A DNA stretch of 64,000 bases, from positions 10,230,001-10,294,000 of the forward strand of contig NC_057790.1 of the NCBI RefSeq assembly GCF_014905175.1. Reading direction: 5' to 3'. A program made the translations under genes and the position numbers. The notes under the pieces were generated by a model, which had not been told where the DNA came from, did no database searches, and saw only the letters and a program-made list of their open reading frames with translations. This DNA comes from Aphidius gifuensis (taxonomy: Eukaryota; Arthropoda; Insecta; Hymenoptera; Braconidae). This document shows positions 34,236-47,621 of this stretch, piece after piece (positions within the stretch are counted from its first letter, which is position 1; each line of letters begins with the position of its first letter).

Positions 34236-36666
34236 GATTCTACTGATGATGAACAAGATTTGACTTTTTATGTCGACCCAATAATTGCAAGTCTAGATAT
34301 TCAAAAAATATTATTGAAAAAAAGTTTTGGTAAAGGACCAGCAATCGTTGAATACTTCAAAAAGGCTAATAAATTAAAAAATGGAGAGTCAACACGTCGA
34401 TTAATTGGATTTTATATAACACAGTATATTATCACAAAAAAACAAAAGTGAGATAAATATTCAATTTTTAAAAATACTTTTGAATTTAATTTGTTTGACT
34501 TATAATTTATATCATTTGTAAAATTAATAAAACTTTTTTTATTTAAGATTCACATGTTACGATAAGAAACATTTAGCTAAAAAAATAGCAGAAGCATTTC
34601 CTGGTGAAGATGCTAATTACTGGTATACAACAGAAGACGAAGGTGGGCCTGGTGGTTATTTTCATAGTTCAATTAAAAATCAAAGACACCGCCTAAAAAA
34701 AGAAAGAGAAGTCACACCACCTCCTGAAATACAAACACCAGCAGGTAATTTTAATAATTTTTTTATCACTGAAAAAAATTTTCCATTGATGATAAATTCA
34801 TTGATAAATTTATTTATTTATAATTTTTTTGTAGTGGATCAAGATATTTTGACTTTCATGGAATATTTAGAAAGCCATCCTGACTGTATACCATTAGATA
34901 AAACTATTGAGGCATGGAATGGAACTGAGTGTTTACGCAAAAAAGATCTTGATGCATTTCAAAAAGAAAAAAAAACATTGAAAAAAAATAAAAAAAAAAA
35001 TAATGATCCTGATAAAATACCATTTTATACAATTGAAAATTATATTGAAAAGTAGAGAAATTTAAAAAGTGATGAAGGACCACAACTCGTTGATCAAGAT
35101 TTCTTATCGTGGTATCCATTAGCAATTGGTTTTAATGAAGCTAATTTTGACAATTTTTTAAAAAATTTATTACAACTTCGTTTGGAAAGAAAAATTAAGA
35201 AGTGGCAAATGGATATTGATAATGCCAAAAGATTAATTGAAAATTCCAACAATACCAATGTCATTTTTGCTGCAAAAATAAGAATGTTGCCAATGTTGAT
35301 TGCTCCACGTGGAAGGACATCTTTGACATTAAAAACATCAGTTGAAAAATGTCAATTAAGCATGTTAATTCTAGTAAAGGTAAAAACTTTTTACACATTT
35401 TTTATAAAGATTAAAAATAAAATTTTGAAAGAACAAATTTTGATTAAAATGAAAATTATTTTCATAAAAAAAAAAAATGAAAAAAAATTAATATATTTTT
35501 TTATTTAAAGTTATTTTATTTATTTATTTTTTTTTTGTTTCATTAATTTTAAGTAAATTTTTAACAAGTGTTATATTTTTTTATTTAATTTCAAAATAAT
35601 TTCATTTAATAATCTTATGACTTTTTTTCATGATAATCCATGTTAGAAGTTATTTTATTTTATTTTTATTAATCTTAGTATATTTTTTATTTTTCTGTCT
35701 AGGATATTACAGAAATTAATAAAGCATATGACGAACGAGCCAATGAACTAAAAAACAGGGGTAGTTCAGTGTCACCAATGATGATTGCTGTGGGTGAAGA
35801 TTGGGAAAATATTGATGAAATATACATTTGCATCAATAAAAATCTTTGGCTAATGAAAAATATCATCGTTGCCTTCGATACATTGTTTAAAAGCTTTCAT
35901 GTATTGGGAACAGGATTTCCAAAAGAAAGTTCTGTCTTGTGGGGAATCATTCAAAGATTCATATATAAAATGGATTTACCACAAATAGATTCTGGAGCTA
36001 CCGGCATACTGGTAGACTTGAAAAGAATTTCAAACACAAATCGAATTGGTGATCAAAATTTAAATAATATTCAAAGAACATTACAAGACCAGGCAAGTAA
36101 ACAAAATACACAAGTTTATGGCATAATAACCAAAATTGCTAATAATCAATGTATAAGTTAGAAAAAAAATTTGAAAAAATAATGATATTTCATTTCACCA
36201 ACAGCAACAGCAACCAGAACCACAACAACAACCAGGGCCACAACAAGAACAGCCAAAGCAACAACAACAACCAGAACAACAACAACAGCCAAAGCAACAA
36301 CAACCAGAACCACAACAACAACCAGGGCCACAACAAGAACAGCCAAAGCAACAACAACAACCAGAATCACAACAACAGCCAAAGCAACAACAACCAGAAC
36401 CACAACAACAACCAAAGCAACAACAACAACAGCAAGAAAAACAACAACAAAACAAAAGTGCTGAAATACAAAATATGGATGTTAGCGACGATAATGATAA
36501 TATAACTTCATCAAATGAAGAAAGAAAAAGTTTAGAAGTTATTGATAATAGTTCATCAGAAGAAGTTGAAAAAGATGATATAAAAATATTGAATAAAAAA
36601 AAAAAAACATTTGCTAAAGACTTAAATAATTTACAAAGCAAAAAAAGAAAAGTTGAATATAAATAA
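34236..36666 (+). pseudogene. transposon-accessory-like gene, right-arm copy (one in-frame stop)
   Basis: Exons with good GT–AG boundaries and consistent phase: 34,236–34,447 (first visible, preceded by a TTCTAG acceptor), 34,548–34,744, 34,835–35,379 and 35,703–about 36,143, then a Q/P-rich last exon to 36,666. An intron of roughly 60 bp near 36,144–36,203 is needed to reach the Q-rich frame; its exact ends are unresolved. The product is hydrophilic, has GGPGGYFHSSIKNQRHR, LIAPRGRTSLTL and GTGFPKESSVLWGIIQRF segments, a tail of QQQPEP/QQQPGPQQEQPK repeats, then an acidic stretch and a basic KKRK C-terminus that could be a nuclear signal. A TAG at 35,053–35,055 interrupts exon 3. Family not recognised. 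Its place in both arms beside a transposase-like gene suggests a transposon-encoded partner protein. Confidence 0.6.
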
Positions 36667-38879
36667 AAAAAATGATTTTTTTGATAAGAAAAATATTAGA
36701 TATATAAAAAATAATATGATAAATTAATTTCATGTTTTTCTGATGAGCAAAATTCAATATATATACATTAGATTATTCAAAAAATATATTAAGTATTAAC
36801 GTGCAGAGCACAAAAAAAAAAAATTAAACGATAAAAATAAAAAAAAAACAATATTATTACAAATATAAAAAATGCTGCATACGTAAAACGTTTTACAAGA
36901 AATGAATATGTAAAACAAGTAACAAATAAAATAATAAATAAAATTATTAAACAGCATAAAGAAATAATAAAATTAACAAAATATAAAAATAACAAATCAT
37001 ACGTTAAATGTTACTATTGAAACATCTTATGATGTTGATGATTCAGTAGACTTAAAATAATAAATAATACATGGAATATTCATTACTGAACATCTTGCAT
37101 TGAAACGTGGTGCACCATTTTATATAATTGCCAGTAATAATCATGTCAAATCATTGGCTACATTTGCTTGTATTAATTTTTATTGTTATATTTAAATTAT
37201 TATTAATTTATCTATTATTATTGTGTGACTTGTTTTTTTTTTTTTAGGAGTGTAATATATGAGCCAAAAACTTGACATCATTATCAAATTTCAACAAATA
37301 TTTATAATAATATTTTTTATGAAAAAATAGATAATATTAAAACTAAAAATACATCTAGTAAATATAATGACACATTATATGATACTGAATAAAAAATGGA
37401 TATTATGGAATAATTTGTAGTCTAAATTAATTCCATCGAAAATATTGCTAGAGAATTAATTTAGACTAATAATTAATTTATTCATTTTTAACTGAATAAT
37501 TTTTTATAAAGAAAAATTAAAAGTGTCTATAAAAATATAATGTGTCAAAAAAAAATGAATGAAAAACATTTTTAATTGTTTTTTTTTTTATTTTTTAAAA
37601 ATGAATAAAGTGTATCAGAATCTACAATCGTTAGCAAAAAAAAAAAAAAAAAAAAAAAAATCATATTAATAATATCAATATTTTTTAATAATAACAATTA
37701 TTATTATATATTTATAAGATAATTAGAATTTTAAAAATAATAAATTATATAATAGTTTTTATTGAAGAAAAAAAATTTATATTCCAAGTATTAACGTGCA
37801 GAGAACAAAATATAAATTAAACAAGATAAAAACGAATTAAATTATTAGAATCTTAGATCTTTTTTTTTTTTTTTTTGACTACAGACAAAAAGTTAATAAT
37901 TGTTTTATTTTAATAACAAATAATGATAACTAATATTTCATAAATTTCAAAGAAATTTAGCTAGTTAAAATCAAGAAAAAAAATGATACTTGTAATTTTT
38001 TCTAATTACATTTAAAAACAACAAAAACCTCATAACTATTATGAAAATTATTTATAGTCAAAAATAAGTAATGCACTAATGAGCAAAGATTCTATTTGTA
38101 TGGCTTAAAAAAAGCTTTTTAGTTTTAAAAATATCATGACTAGAAATTAAATTAAAAACATCACGTTTGTATTGTATTATTACAAAATTGGTATTAAAAA
38201 AAAATTCTGTTGCATCAAGTGTTTGTAATAGTTATATTTTCTAAAGTTTATCATAATCATAAATAAATACTTGAAAAAAAAAAAGCTTAAATGTATCCAA
38301 TACTATTATAAATTTTGTCATAATTTATAATAAAAATTAATTATTGTTGCTATACTGAAGCCTAGCGCAAAAAATATTTGATTAATTATGCTTTATTTTA
38401 TACATAATTTTTAATAGAAAAAAATTAAACTGTTTTTTTTTTTTTCTTTTAAACTATTAATAGGTATATAAAAATTTTAATAATTCTACCCTATAAAACT
38501 CATTGATAATAATAATAATATTGATAATAACATTATTTGAATAAAATGCATTTGATTTAATTAGCGTATTCTATATTTAATTACATAAAAATTATTTTGA
38601 TGTAATTATTTTAAATTTTATTATCATTGTTTTGATTTTTTTGCCAGTAGATGGCTTATGGGCATTTGACATTTTCTTATGAATTTTTTATACTGTGAAC
38701 ATTTACATGCATGCTGATTTTACGGTCAAACTAGATTTTTTAAAAAATCTCCAACTGACTAGTACCAGCTGGTATTTCAAATGAACTAGTGAATTGGCAT
38801 TTTAAATGAAAAATAAATTGCCCTATAAATGAATAAATTAATTATTATAATTATATATTAAGACTGAATGATCAAATTA
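36667..38879. other. right-arm AT-rich spacer
   Basis: Mirror of 15,961–18,137; no gene seen. Confidence 0.45.
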
Positions 38880-40463
38880 TTATTAAATTGATAATTAAGA
38901 TCATTTTTTTTTCAGATATTTTTATCTCAAATTTATACTACAATGTGAAAAAAAAAAAATCTATTTCATTTACTTTTGGGTATTGAAATATTAAATTAAA
39001 ACACGATGAATCTCTTTTGAGACAGTTTGAACTTAAATTAAAATTTAATAGTAAAAAATTAAAGATTTATGATTTTTTTTTTTAACATTTAAATATCTAA
39101 TAAAATTATAAAAGTTAAAATTTGATATATTTTAATTTCAAATAAATATATAAAGATAAAAAAATAAAAATATTTTGTTTGAATTTGAGATATTTTGTAC
39201 TCAACTTCATACTTAATAGTAAAACATTGAAATTTTTAAGTATTTTTCAAAAATATTTTAATATACAATGAAATAAAATAAGTTAAAATTTGAGATAATT
39301 TCATCTCAAATAAATACTGAAATGTAAAAAAAATAGAAAGTTTTCCATTCATTTCAAGATTATAAAATATTAAATTAAAACACGATGAATCTCTTTTGAG
39401 ATACTTTGAACTTAAATTGGAATTTAATAGTAATAAATTAAAGATTTATGATTTTTTTTTTTAACATTTAAATATCTAATAAAATTATAAAAGTTAAAAT
39501 TTGATATATTTTAATTTCAAATAAATATATAAAGATGAAAAAATAAAAATAATTTGTTTGAATTTGAGATATTTTGTACTCAACTTCATACTTAATAGTA
39601 AAACATTGAAATTTTTAAGTATTTTTCAAAAATATTTTAATACACAATGAAATAAAATAAGTTACAATTTGAGATAATTTCATCTCAAATAAATACTGAA
39701 ATGTAAAAAAAAAAAAAGTTTTTTATTCATTTCGAGATTATAAAATATTAAATTGAAACATAATAAATCTCTTTTGAGATACTTTGGACTCAAATTAAAA
39801 TTTGATAGTAAAACATTAAAGATTTATAATTTTTTTTCAAAACATTTAAATATTTAATGAATTTATAAAAGTTAAAATTTGATATATTTTCATCTCAAAT
39901 AAATATATAAAGATGAAAAAATAAAATTATTTTGTTTGAATTTGAGATAATTTGTACTCAACTTCATACTTAATAGTAAAACATTAAAATTTGTTAGTTT
40001 TTTCTTGGAACATTTTAATATTAATTGAAATAATGTAAGTCAAAATTTGAGATATTTTTATCTTAAATTGGAACTTAAAAGAAAAAAAAACAAATTTTTT
40101 CCGTTTATTTTGAAATATAAGAATATTAAATCGAAATACATTAAGAATTATAGGAGATTCTTTAATCTCAACTTGACACTCAAAAGTATCACATCAGAAA
40201 TTTTTAGTTTCAATATAAAAAACCTTACGATTAAATAGAAATAAATACCACTTACCTGGAAACAAACTATGTTTTCTGACAACACTCAACCGTATTCATT
40301 AGACACTATTTTTTCTCATATCCAAACAAATGTATTTTCTACAAACGCAAAAAATTATCTCGAATTAAGATCTTTTTCTTTTCGACTCAATATAAATTTA
40401 TCTCGAGATAAAGACGATTTTTTCCGAGATATTTAAGTTTTATTTTAGAACGATTTTTTTTAC
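38880..40463. repeat. ~375-bp tandem repeat, right-arm copy
   Basis: Inverse copy of 14,338–15,960, ending TTTTTTTTACAGTG at about 40,464. Confidence 0.85.
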
Positions 40464-40957
40464 AGTGCAACTTTTGGTTGGTTGTCCATAAGTGAGAGCT
40501 ACGAAATACAGTGTAACCACGCTGTAAATACTTGGGACTTGTGTTTCTAGAACCTTTATTGTTGACCTTGACGACTAGTTCACAGTTGTTTGTGGTAACT
40601 TTTCTGTCGCAGGTTGTACAACATGTAGTCCAATGTCGTTTCATGAGTTCCCTTTTACAACGTGCACATTTAATGATACTTGCTCCATGTTCGGATCACA
40701 GTTGTGAGTTATGCATTAATAAGTATATTTCTTCACTGTTTGGATCTCGCTCTCCGGTGTAACATTTCATGCAGTAAAGCGTTTCACTGTTTCTGTGAAC
40801 ATTCTGGTATATTACTATACAGGAGACACCCTCTACTGGTTGTACACCTTCTCCCTTGATGATATCTTGTTTTACGCCAAAATTCTTCCCATCTGGTGCA
40901 TAGACCACATCATCGTCTGCAAACGATTGTACTTGGGTTACGAGGTAAGTAGCGCTT
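40462..40957 (-). pseudogene. zinc-binding ORF fragment (right-arm copy)
   Basis: Mirror of 13,850–14,345 with the same cysteine pattern and the same in-frame TGA between the NSQL and SEHGAS segments. Function unknown. Confidence 0.5.
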
Positions 40958-42473
40958 GATATATTTTGCCGACCTCATCTTGTTGTTGACCCTCCTTGTT
41001 GCTTGATGCTGGTGATAACAATTAAACATTTATATAAATTACTTTCTACTAATTATCGACTACTTCTTATATTTGAAACTATGATTTATTCGATACTTAT
41101 TTCTACGTGTTTATGTTTTTAATATGTATAACGTTATCCCACTTGAAGGGATAAATAATTTAGAGGTTACTTATTCCTTCAAGTTGGTTTTTACTTCACT
41201 CTCAATTCGTTTATTGAATTATCTTAATATTTTGCCTATTTGTCTGTCTATTTCCGAATATTTATTTTTAGCTTCTTTGTAATCTTACAATTCTTTGATG
41301 TAATTGACTGTTTCCGTGGCCATTAACATATGATTCAATATATAATTAATGACCAATTAATATACATATATATTGACCCTGTATATATAATTTAATGATA
41401 AAAATTGAAAAAGTCCGGCGTTTATCGCTGTAATGTATATCGTGAATTCGTGATACTTTATGGTATTCACAATAGGTTCAAATACCAAAATGTTAAAACT
41501 GGTTGCCGGCTCAGTTCTGGTAGGTGGTTCAGGGTCTTCGTGTGTTAATAAATAGTACAAATCAATTAATAATGTATAGTGTATATTTCCAAATTATTCA
41601 ATTTATTCAGTTTAAATTCCCGAATATTATTCAATTTCTTGATTCGATTATTCAATTGTTCAATTATATTATTCAATTATCCCAATTAACTTGACTTTAC
41701 TCGTAGATTCGTGGTTTCTTGATATCGTGGTCTCGTGAATCTCCGCGATGTACGCGCCCTGGATCTCACTACTGGTCTAGTTAACTCTTTCTCCCTTAAT
41801 TCTACCCCGTTCCCAGCGGTAATCGTAATTAATTGTAGGCAGTCCGTTGCCGGTACTACCACCTGGTCTAATTGTAGTCCGTTACCGGTACTACTTCTCT
41901 CACACACACACTTTAGAACAATATCGTGGGGGTAAGCGGGCTTACCACTGGGCATACGTTTCCAGTTGGCAAAGAGCTAAAACCAGAGCATTTAATCTGT
42001 ACCAAAAATAGCCAACGTTTCCTGACTTTGACTTTTAAGAATTCTTTATTTATCCATACAAGTACATTAATGTTTTACACGTGTTCATTACATTGGTGTA
42101 TTGTTACATATTAGTTTTATTGTTTTATTTGAGGTTTTATCTTTTTGTAGATGTAACGCAAATTAGATGTAAGTTTTTATTTATTTAAAATTATTAAAAA
42201 TGAGTGTTTGTGTTAATGTTTAGCCTAACATCTTTCATAGGAAAAAATATTCATTAAAACCTAATTGGAATTTCCAACGTTTCCTTGCCAACGTTTTTGC
42301 CACACGCTCCCGGTTAAGCGAAGCGTGTATACTGGGCAGTTGAAAAAAGGCAAACGATGCGTAGCCCCCTGGCGTCGGACGCCCGAACTAAACATTAACA
42401 TTATTATATTTTTTTACATTGTGACATCGTCACATCGCAGGACATTACACATTAATGTAATCGATTGAATGTA
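40958..42473. other. right-arm gene-poor stretch
   Basis: Mirror of 12,329–13,845 with several small indels (for example near 41,800 and 42,290). Confidence 0.45.
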
Positions 42474-43035
42474 CACACAGAAAAGGATATGTTAACAGTT
42501 AACATATCCTGTTTAATGTTAACATATGCCATGTTAAAATGGGTGGTGGCTGATAAGTTTACATCAAAGATATATATATTAACATTAAACATACGTATCT
42601 TAAAAGTAAATATGCGTATGTTAACTATTAAGATATCTGAAATTGACACAATTTGAAGGTTTGGCTGATAGTTGAAGACATTTACGTATGTAAATATAAA
42701 AATTGAATGTAAAATTAAGAATGAATTTACAAAAAAACTAAATTTAATTAAATTTATGACAACACGAGTACATATTATATTATATTACAATTAGAATAGT
42801 ATCACAATATAATGTCAAAAAAAAAGATGACAAGAAGACGCATCAAAATCAAGAGTAGACTGGCGCATCAAAATATTTGGCCGCGTAAAGATACGTATGT
42901 TAACTATAAACATACGTATGTTAACAGTTGAAATATCTATGTTTATTGTTAATATATATATCTTAACATTAAACTTTTGTATGTTTAATGTAAACATATT
43001 GGTATGTTAACTGTTAACTTATCCTTCTCTGAGTG
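42474..43035. mobile_element. TA-flanked MITE, right-arm copy
   Basis: Inverse copy of 11,767–12,328, with CACACAGAAAAGGATATG and its partner terminus and TA on both sides. Confidence 0.8.
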
Positions 43036-43073
43036 TAATAAAATATTTTTTAAAACAAGATAAATATTTTTAA

Positions 43074-44116
43074 TAGTGTTGCCGCGATACGATACGATAC
43101 GATAATCCAGGCATTATCGTATCGTATCGTCAAATTTTCACGATATTATCGTATCGTCGAGGGCATTATCGTATCGTATCGTGAATATCGTGAATATCGT
43201 CAAAATTATCGTCAAAATTATCGTTAAATTATCGTCAAATTATCGTCAATATTATCGTCGATAATTTCGTTAATACTACGAGATTGTCGTGAATATGGCG
43301 ATATTATCGTTAATGTCACGAGATTGTCGTGAATATGACGATATTATTGTGAATAATTTCTATTATTTATATTAATAAAATTAAATAATTCTGATATTTT
43401 ATTATTTAATATTATAATTTTTATTTTGTCGTCATATTACTGAGATTTATTCTGCTGGGCATTACTATACGTATGAAGAAAAAAAAAAACAAATAAATAT
43501 AATCGTTAAATTTTTCATTTGATTTAATCTGTTCAGATTACGTTGAATATAGAATTATATTTTTTGTTTTTTTTTAAATTGGTTGAAATATAAACATAAA
43601 TCGGTTGAGCCCAATATAGATATAGATATACGTTGACGTATGTCATCTTATATTTATTATTAATTATTATTAATAACATTGCAATTTTATTTCCAGCCAT
43701 GATAATGCAATAATATGGCAAATTTCTGAGTAATACATTACTGGTATATATTACCTGAAATAATTATTTTTAAGATTATATACTTGAACTTAAAACAAAT
43801 AAATGGATTAAGAAATTATTATACTCATTATCTAAATTAATATTGATTAAAATTTTTTTCAGAATTCTTTTAAAGCTTAAATGAATATTGAAAATTCTCT
43901 CAAATTAGAATTGTTTATTGCAATTTTTTAAATAAATAAAAAAAAAAAAACAAAAATATATTTTTTGACGATATTATCGCAATTATCGTAATTATCGTGA
44001 AGGTATTATCGTATCGTATCGTCATATCGTCACGATAAAAATTTACATTATCGTATCGTCTATCGTGATTATCGTATCGTATCGTATCGTGATTATCGTC
44101 TATCGCGGCAACACTA
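43074..44116. mobile_element. complete hAT-like MITE with 8-bp target duplication
   Basis: Inverted ends TAGTGTTGCCGCGATA and TATCGCGGCAACACTA are flanked by the perfect 8-bp direct repeat ATTTTTAA (43,066–43,073 and 44,117–44,124). An 8-bp duplication and a TIR of the (C/T)AGTGTTGCC type are typical of hAT elements. Both subterminal regions (43,080–43,345 and 43,965–44,110) are iterations of TATCGTATCG, GATTATCG and TCGTCAAATTATC. The middle, 43,495–43,964, is unrelated AT-rich DNA. The palindrome arm ends inside it at 43,494. Confidence 0.88.
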
Positions 44117-44124
44117 ATTTTTAA

Positions 44125-45643
44125 TTTATTTTTTGACATCAGAAAGATGTCACGAAGTAAGTAACAGCTATTTCAAATTTATTAGAGAGACCTGTATATC
44201 TAGAAAGTCAAAGGGAAAAATGCTAGTCACGTTGAATATATTAATACAGACAATAAGTCGGGCCAACGTCGGGCCGACGGAATTTTTCTACCAGGGTATT
44301 TATAATATAATTTCTCTTTTTTTAATATTAAGATACAATTATTTTTAATATTAATGAATATAATTATATGAATAGCTTTTATTATTTCCGTGCGTACTAA
44401 AGCGATATAGCATCCGTTGGCGTCACAACTAATATAACGGTTGTCGGTTGCTGACTTACTGGGGGCAGACGGCAGTCGCAAAGCGTCATTTACAACTCTT
44501 TTATTTAGAAACCGCGTACTTACAACGGCTTGGGGACGTGAGCGCCAAAAACGTTCTTCCCGACCTGGGTAAATTTATAAATATAAAAGTCCCTGATCGT
44601 GGAATTTTGCGCATGCGCGAAGGTTATAACGAGTGTGATGAGCCGCAAAGTTTTTAAAACGAAAATGCCGTTAGCCAATTATTATAAAATAATGAATGAA
44701 TAATTGAAGTCTATAAAAATTTACACGGCTAATAAGTTTAATGAAAACATTTATCATAGTCGTCACGATTAGTTTTACAATATGATTTTGTTAACTTACT
44801 ACATGATGTTTCTTACACAGTCTGTTTTTACAATCGTAATTAATTCTTGTTTATCGATAAAATTGTTTATTTATCAACAAAGTACCCAATCAATTCGTTT
44901 ACAAGAATTACGAATGAAGGGAACTCGTTGGTTTTACTACTTACTATTCTCAATCGTTGTAAGAAAATAAGTTATGTAGATATAGTCTTTTTCATTCGTA
45001 CATAATTAATATTAAAGTGAATTGTTATCGTTGCTCTAGTGGTTTTTTGTTTCATTTTGAATTTTCCTAAATTCATTTTTATGGAAAATCTCACAATTTT
45101 GAACTACAATTTACGAATATAGGTAATGTATTGATTAAATAAGCTCTCCCTATGAGAAAATCACCGGAAAGAAAATGTTTACCGTACTATCATTATCTTC
45201 AAATTGTATTGTATTAAAAGTCAAATTTCCATTAGAAGAAATTTTTTAACAATTTATATAATAAAAATTTAAAAAAAAAAATATTGAATATTGCAAAAGA
45301 GTATTCAAGTTTTCTCTTCAATACACGAAACACGGGCTCATTTCAGAATTTTTTTTTCATACTGAAAATTTATAGTACACCATCAATTTTGCAAAAAAAT
45401 ATGTATTGACATGACTAATGATCCATATTATTTGTATCCAACTGGGTCTATACAACTATAGCAGGTATCACTTATTGACGATTTTGAGTAATATACACAA
45501 TATTATACTTTCCGATTCTTCCTACAAACGAATCATATGACTGACGTCTGTTGATAATATAGAATCTATAACTTTCCATGTGTGAGTGTGTGACGTCACC
45601 ACTATTTCTTCAACCACGGCAATAGCTACCGTGAAGTTAGATG
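44125..45643. other. no recognisable gene; element end at 44,250–44,296
   Basis: GTCGGGCCAACGTCGGGCCG at about 44,258 followed by AATTTTTCTACCAGGG ending at 44,296 is a right terminus of the CCCTGGTRGAAA family with its own palindromic word. The rest, including a G+C-richer stretch at 44,400–44,650, holds no gene I can support. Confidence 0.45.
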
Positions 45644-46796
45644 CCCTGGTGGAAAAAATATCCCGCCAAATATCCCGGCATATCCCGTAATTGACCATTG
45701 GCGGGTTATGTATCCCGCCAATATCCCGCCACAATTTATGGTCACCGCCAATGCTTTCTTTATATGTTTACAATTGCTTTATCGTCATTATTATTATCAG
45801 GCACAGCATGACCTGGTTCAACTTCTGCACAACAGGAAACTGAGACAAATTAAATTTTACTCATCCGCACAATTCTAGATGGAAAAACGAAAAACGTTTT
45901 TTATTTTTATGTGTAATTTTACCTGATACTTCATTTCCACTTTTTCTATTAGATGATACATTGTTTGATTTGTTAACCTCTGAAATGCAATGAAAATAAA
46001 TGATAAGAAGCTATAAATGAAGTATTATCGAGTTTATAAAAGATTCATACCTAAAGGTAATTGTTAAAAAAGATATATTAGCTTTTGATCAGTTCCTCCT
46101 GTGAGAGGATATGCTTGAGAGTTGAGAAGATCAAAATATTTTTTTTTTTTCACAACTTGCTTTCATTTTAAGCTTCTGATAACTTTACCTAATACTGTCT
46201 TTAGGATAAAAAAAACTAAATTAATGTTAAAGTGAGTATGATAGTTTTTTGATTAAATTCAATCGCAGCTATAAAATAAAAATACATTTATTAATTGTAA
46301 TAAAATTAATTTTTTACTATATTTACATTTTAAACAAATTGTCGGTCAACTAATATGATGAAATTAATTTTAAAAAAACAACTGCAGTTGTAACTTCATT
46401 GTTACAAACACTTGTTGACTCAGATTGAGTTGTTGTTTTTTTTTTTTTCAAACAAAAAACTTAGGAAATATTTAACGAATAAAAAAAATTAATTATTATT
46501 TTACTTACTTGTACATTTTCATTTTTCAATTTATCAATCAAAACTGCAATCGGATAGACTGTCGTCCTTTAATGAGTCGGCTGCTGCCATTTTGCTCAAC
46601 CACAAATTTACCCAAGCAAAATTTATTTATTCTCAGTGTTTTAATATGAGCCCTGGGCACAATAATACTTTTTCCGTTGTTTTATTTGTTTATTTATATG
46701 TTTTTTTTATTGTTTATACACTAAGGCACAACACTACAACTTTTTTTTTTAACAGGATAATGTATAAAAAAAATCTACGTTGCTGCTACGGATTAT

Positions 46797-46980
46797 TAGG
46801 GGCTTTCTGTCACGGCGGACAACCGCCAGAAATACCACCTCCACTGCTTACAGTCAATATCAAGACAATCCTCTATATGTGTGAGTGTTACAGTGGCGCG
46901 TATATAGAACGTACATAAGGATGGTGAGCAGTGGAAGTGGTATTTCTGGCCATCGTCCGCCGTGGAAGGAAACCCCTAAA
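46797..46980. mobile_element. hairpin MITE nested in the 1.98-kb element
   Basis: Inverted arms of about 52 bp, 46,797–46,850 and 46,926–46,980. They share TTAGGGG, CGGCGGAC, GCCAGAAATACCAC and CCACTGCT with their complements. Confidence 0.8.
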
Positions 46981-47210
46981 AACTAAATAACAAGCGGTGA
47001 TCAGAAAAGCTTTGAATTATAAATGTGTGAGTGAACTTGACAATTTTTTTTTTTCGATAAAGCAGGTGTAGGTGCGAGGGAGTTTGTATGTGGTTTTCCA
47101 TGAACCAAACGAACACATATCATGAAAATGTTCAACCGATAAAAATACTCCTGATTTGTCTGCTAAAAAATAGTCAAATGGACAATTTATTAAAAATAAT
47201 TATACTATTT

Positions 47211-47388
47211 TCTCCACCATCGATCCCATGCCGGAGTAATTTCTCCGCCATCAATCTCATGACAAAGTAATTTCTCCACCATCAATTTAATGCCGGAGTC
47301 ATTTCTTTGCCATTAACCTCATGCCGGAGTAATTTCAACGTAATGCGGAGAAAGCGGGAGTAATGGCAAATAAATATTTCTACCAGGG
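47211..47388. mobile_element. truncated CCCTGGTAGAAA-family element, TGCCGGAGTAATTTC tandem units
   Basis: About five diverged units of TGCCGGAGTAATTTCTCC followed by (A)CCATCAATCTCA precede the right end AAATATTTCTACCAGGG (to 47,388). No left terminus is visible. Confidence 0.7.
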
Positions 47389-47621
47389 TATCAATATATC
47401 AGTGTTTTCAGAGTGTTTTGTGATGGCATATTGGCGGGTTGTTGGCGGGATACATAATCTGACAATATTTTGTGGCGGGATGTCGGCGGGATAAATAACT
47501 TGCCAAAATTATGTGGCGGGATTTATAACCCGCCAATATGTTGTTGCGGGATATTGCCGGGATACATAACCCGCCAATGGGTCAATTACGGGATATTGGC
47601 GGGATATTTTTTCCACCAGGG

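Larger units (their letters stand above)
30680..43494. repeat. right arm of a 32-kb palindrome
   Basis: Reverse-complement copy of 11,312–26,780. Corresponding landmarks: accessory gene 34,236–36,666, tandem repeat 38,880–40,463, zinc-binding ORF 40,462–40,957, TA-flanked MITE 42,474–43,035. Its outer limit, 43,494, lies in the middle of an otherwise complete hAT-like MITE. Confidence 0.95.
45644..47621. mobile_element. 1.98-kb element with long TIRs of CCCGCCAATATCCCG iterations
   Basis: The left end CCCTGGTGGAAAAAATATC and the right end, read inverted, agree for at least 80 bp (45,644–45,735 against about 47,540–47,621). Both are made of TATCCCGCCAATATCCCG words and share TAATTGACC and GGCGGGTTATGTATC phrases. 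TG lies on both outer sides, possibly a 2-bp target duplication. No transposase is present. The interior has been invaded by a hairpin MITE (46,797–46,980) and a second member of the same terminus family (to 47,388). Confidence 0.88.

Noticed and set aside
11312..43494. Treating the whole palindrome as one giant transposon with 12–15 kb terminal inverted repeats
   Set aside because: The outer limit cuts through an unrelated MITE and no target duplication is visible there, so these limits are better read as duplication breakpoints.
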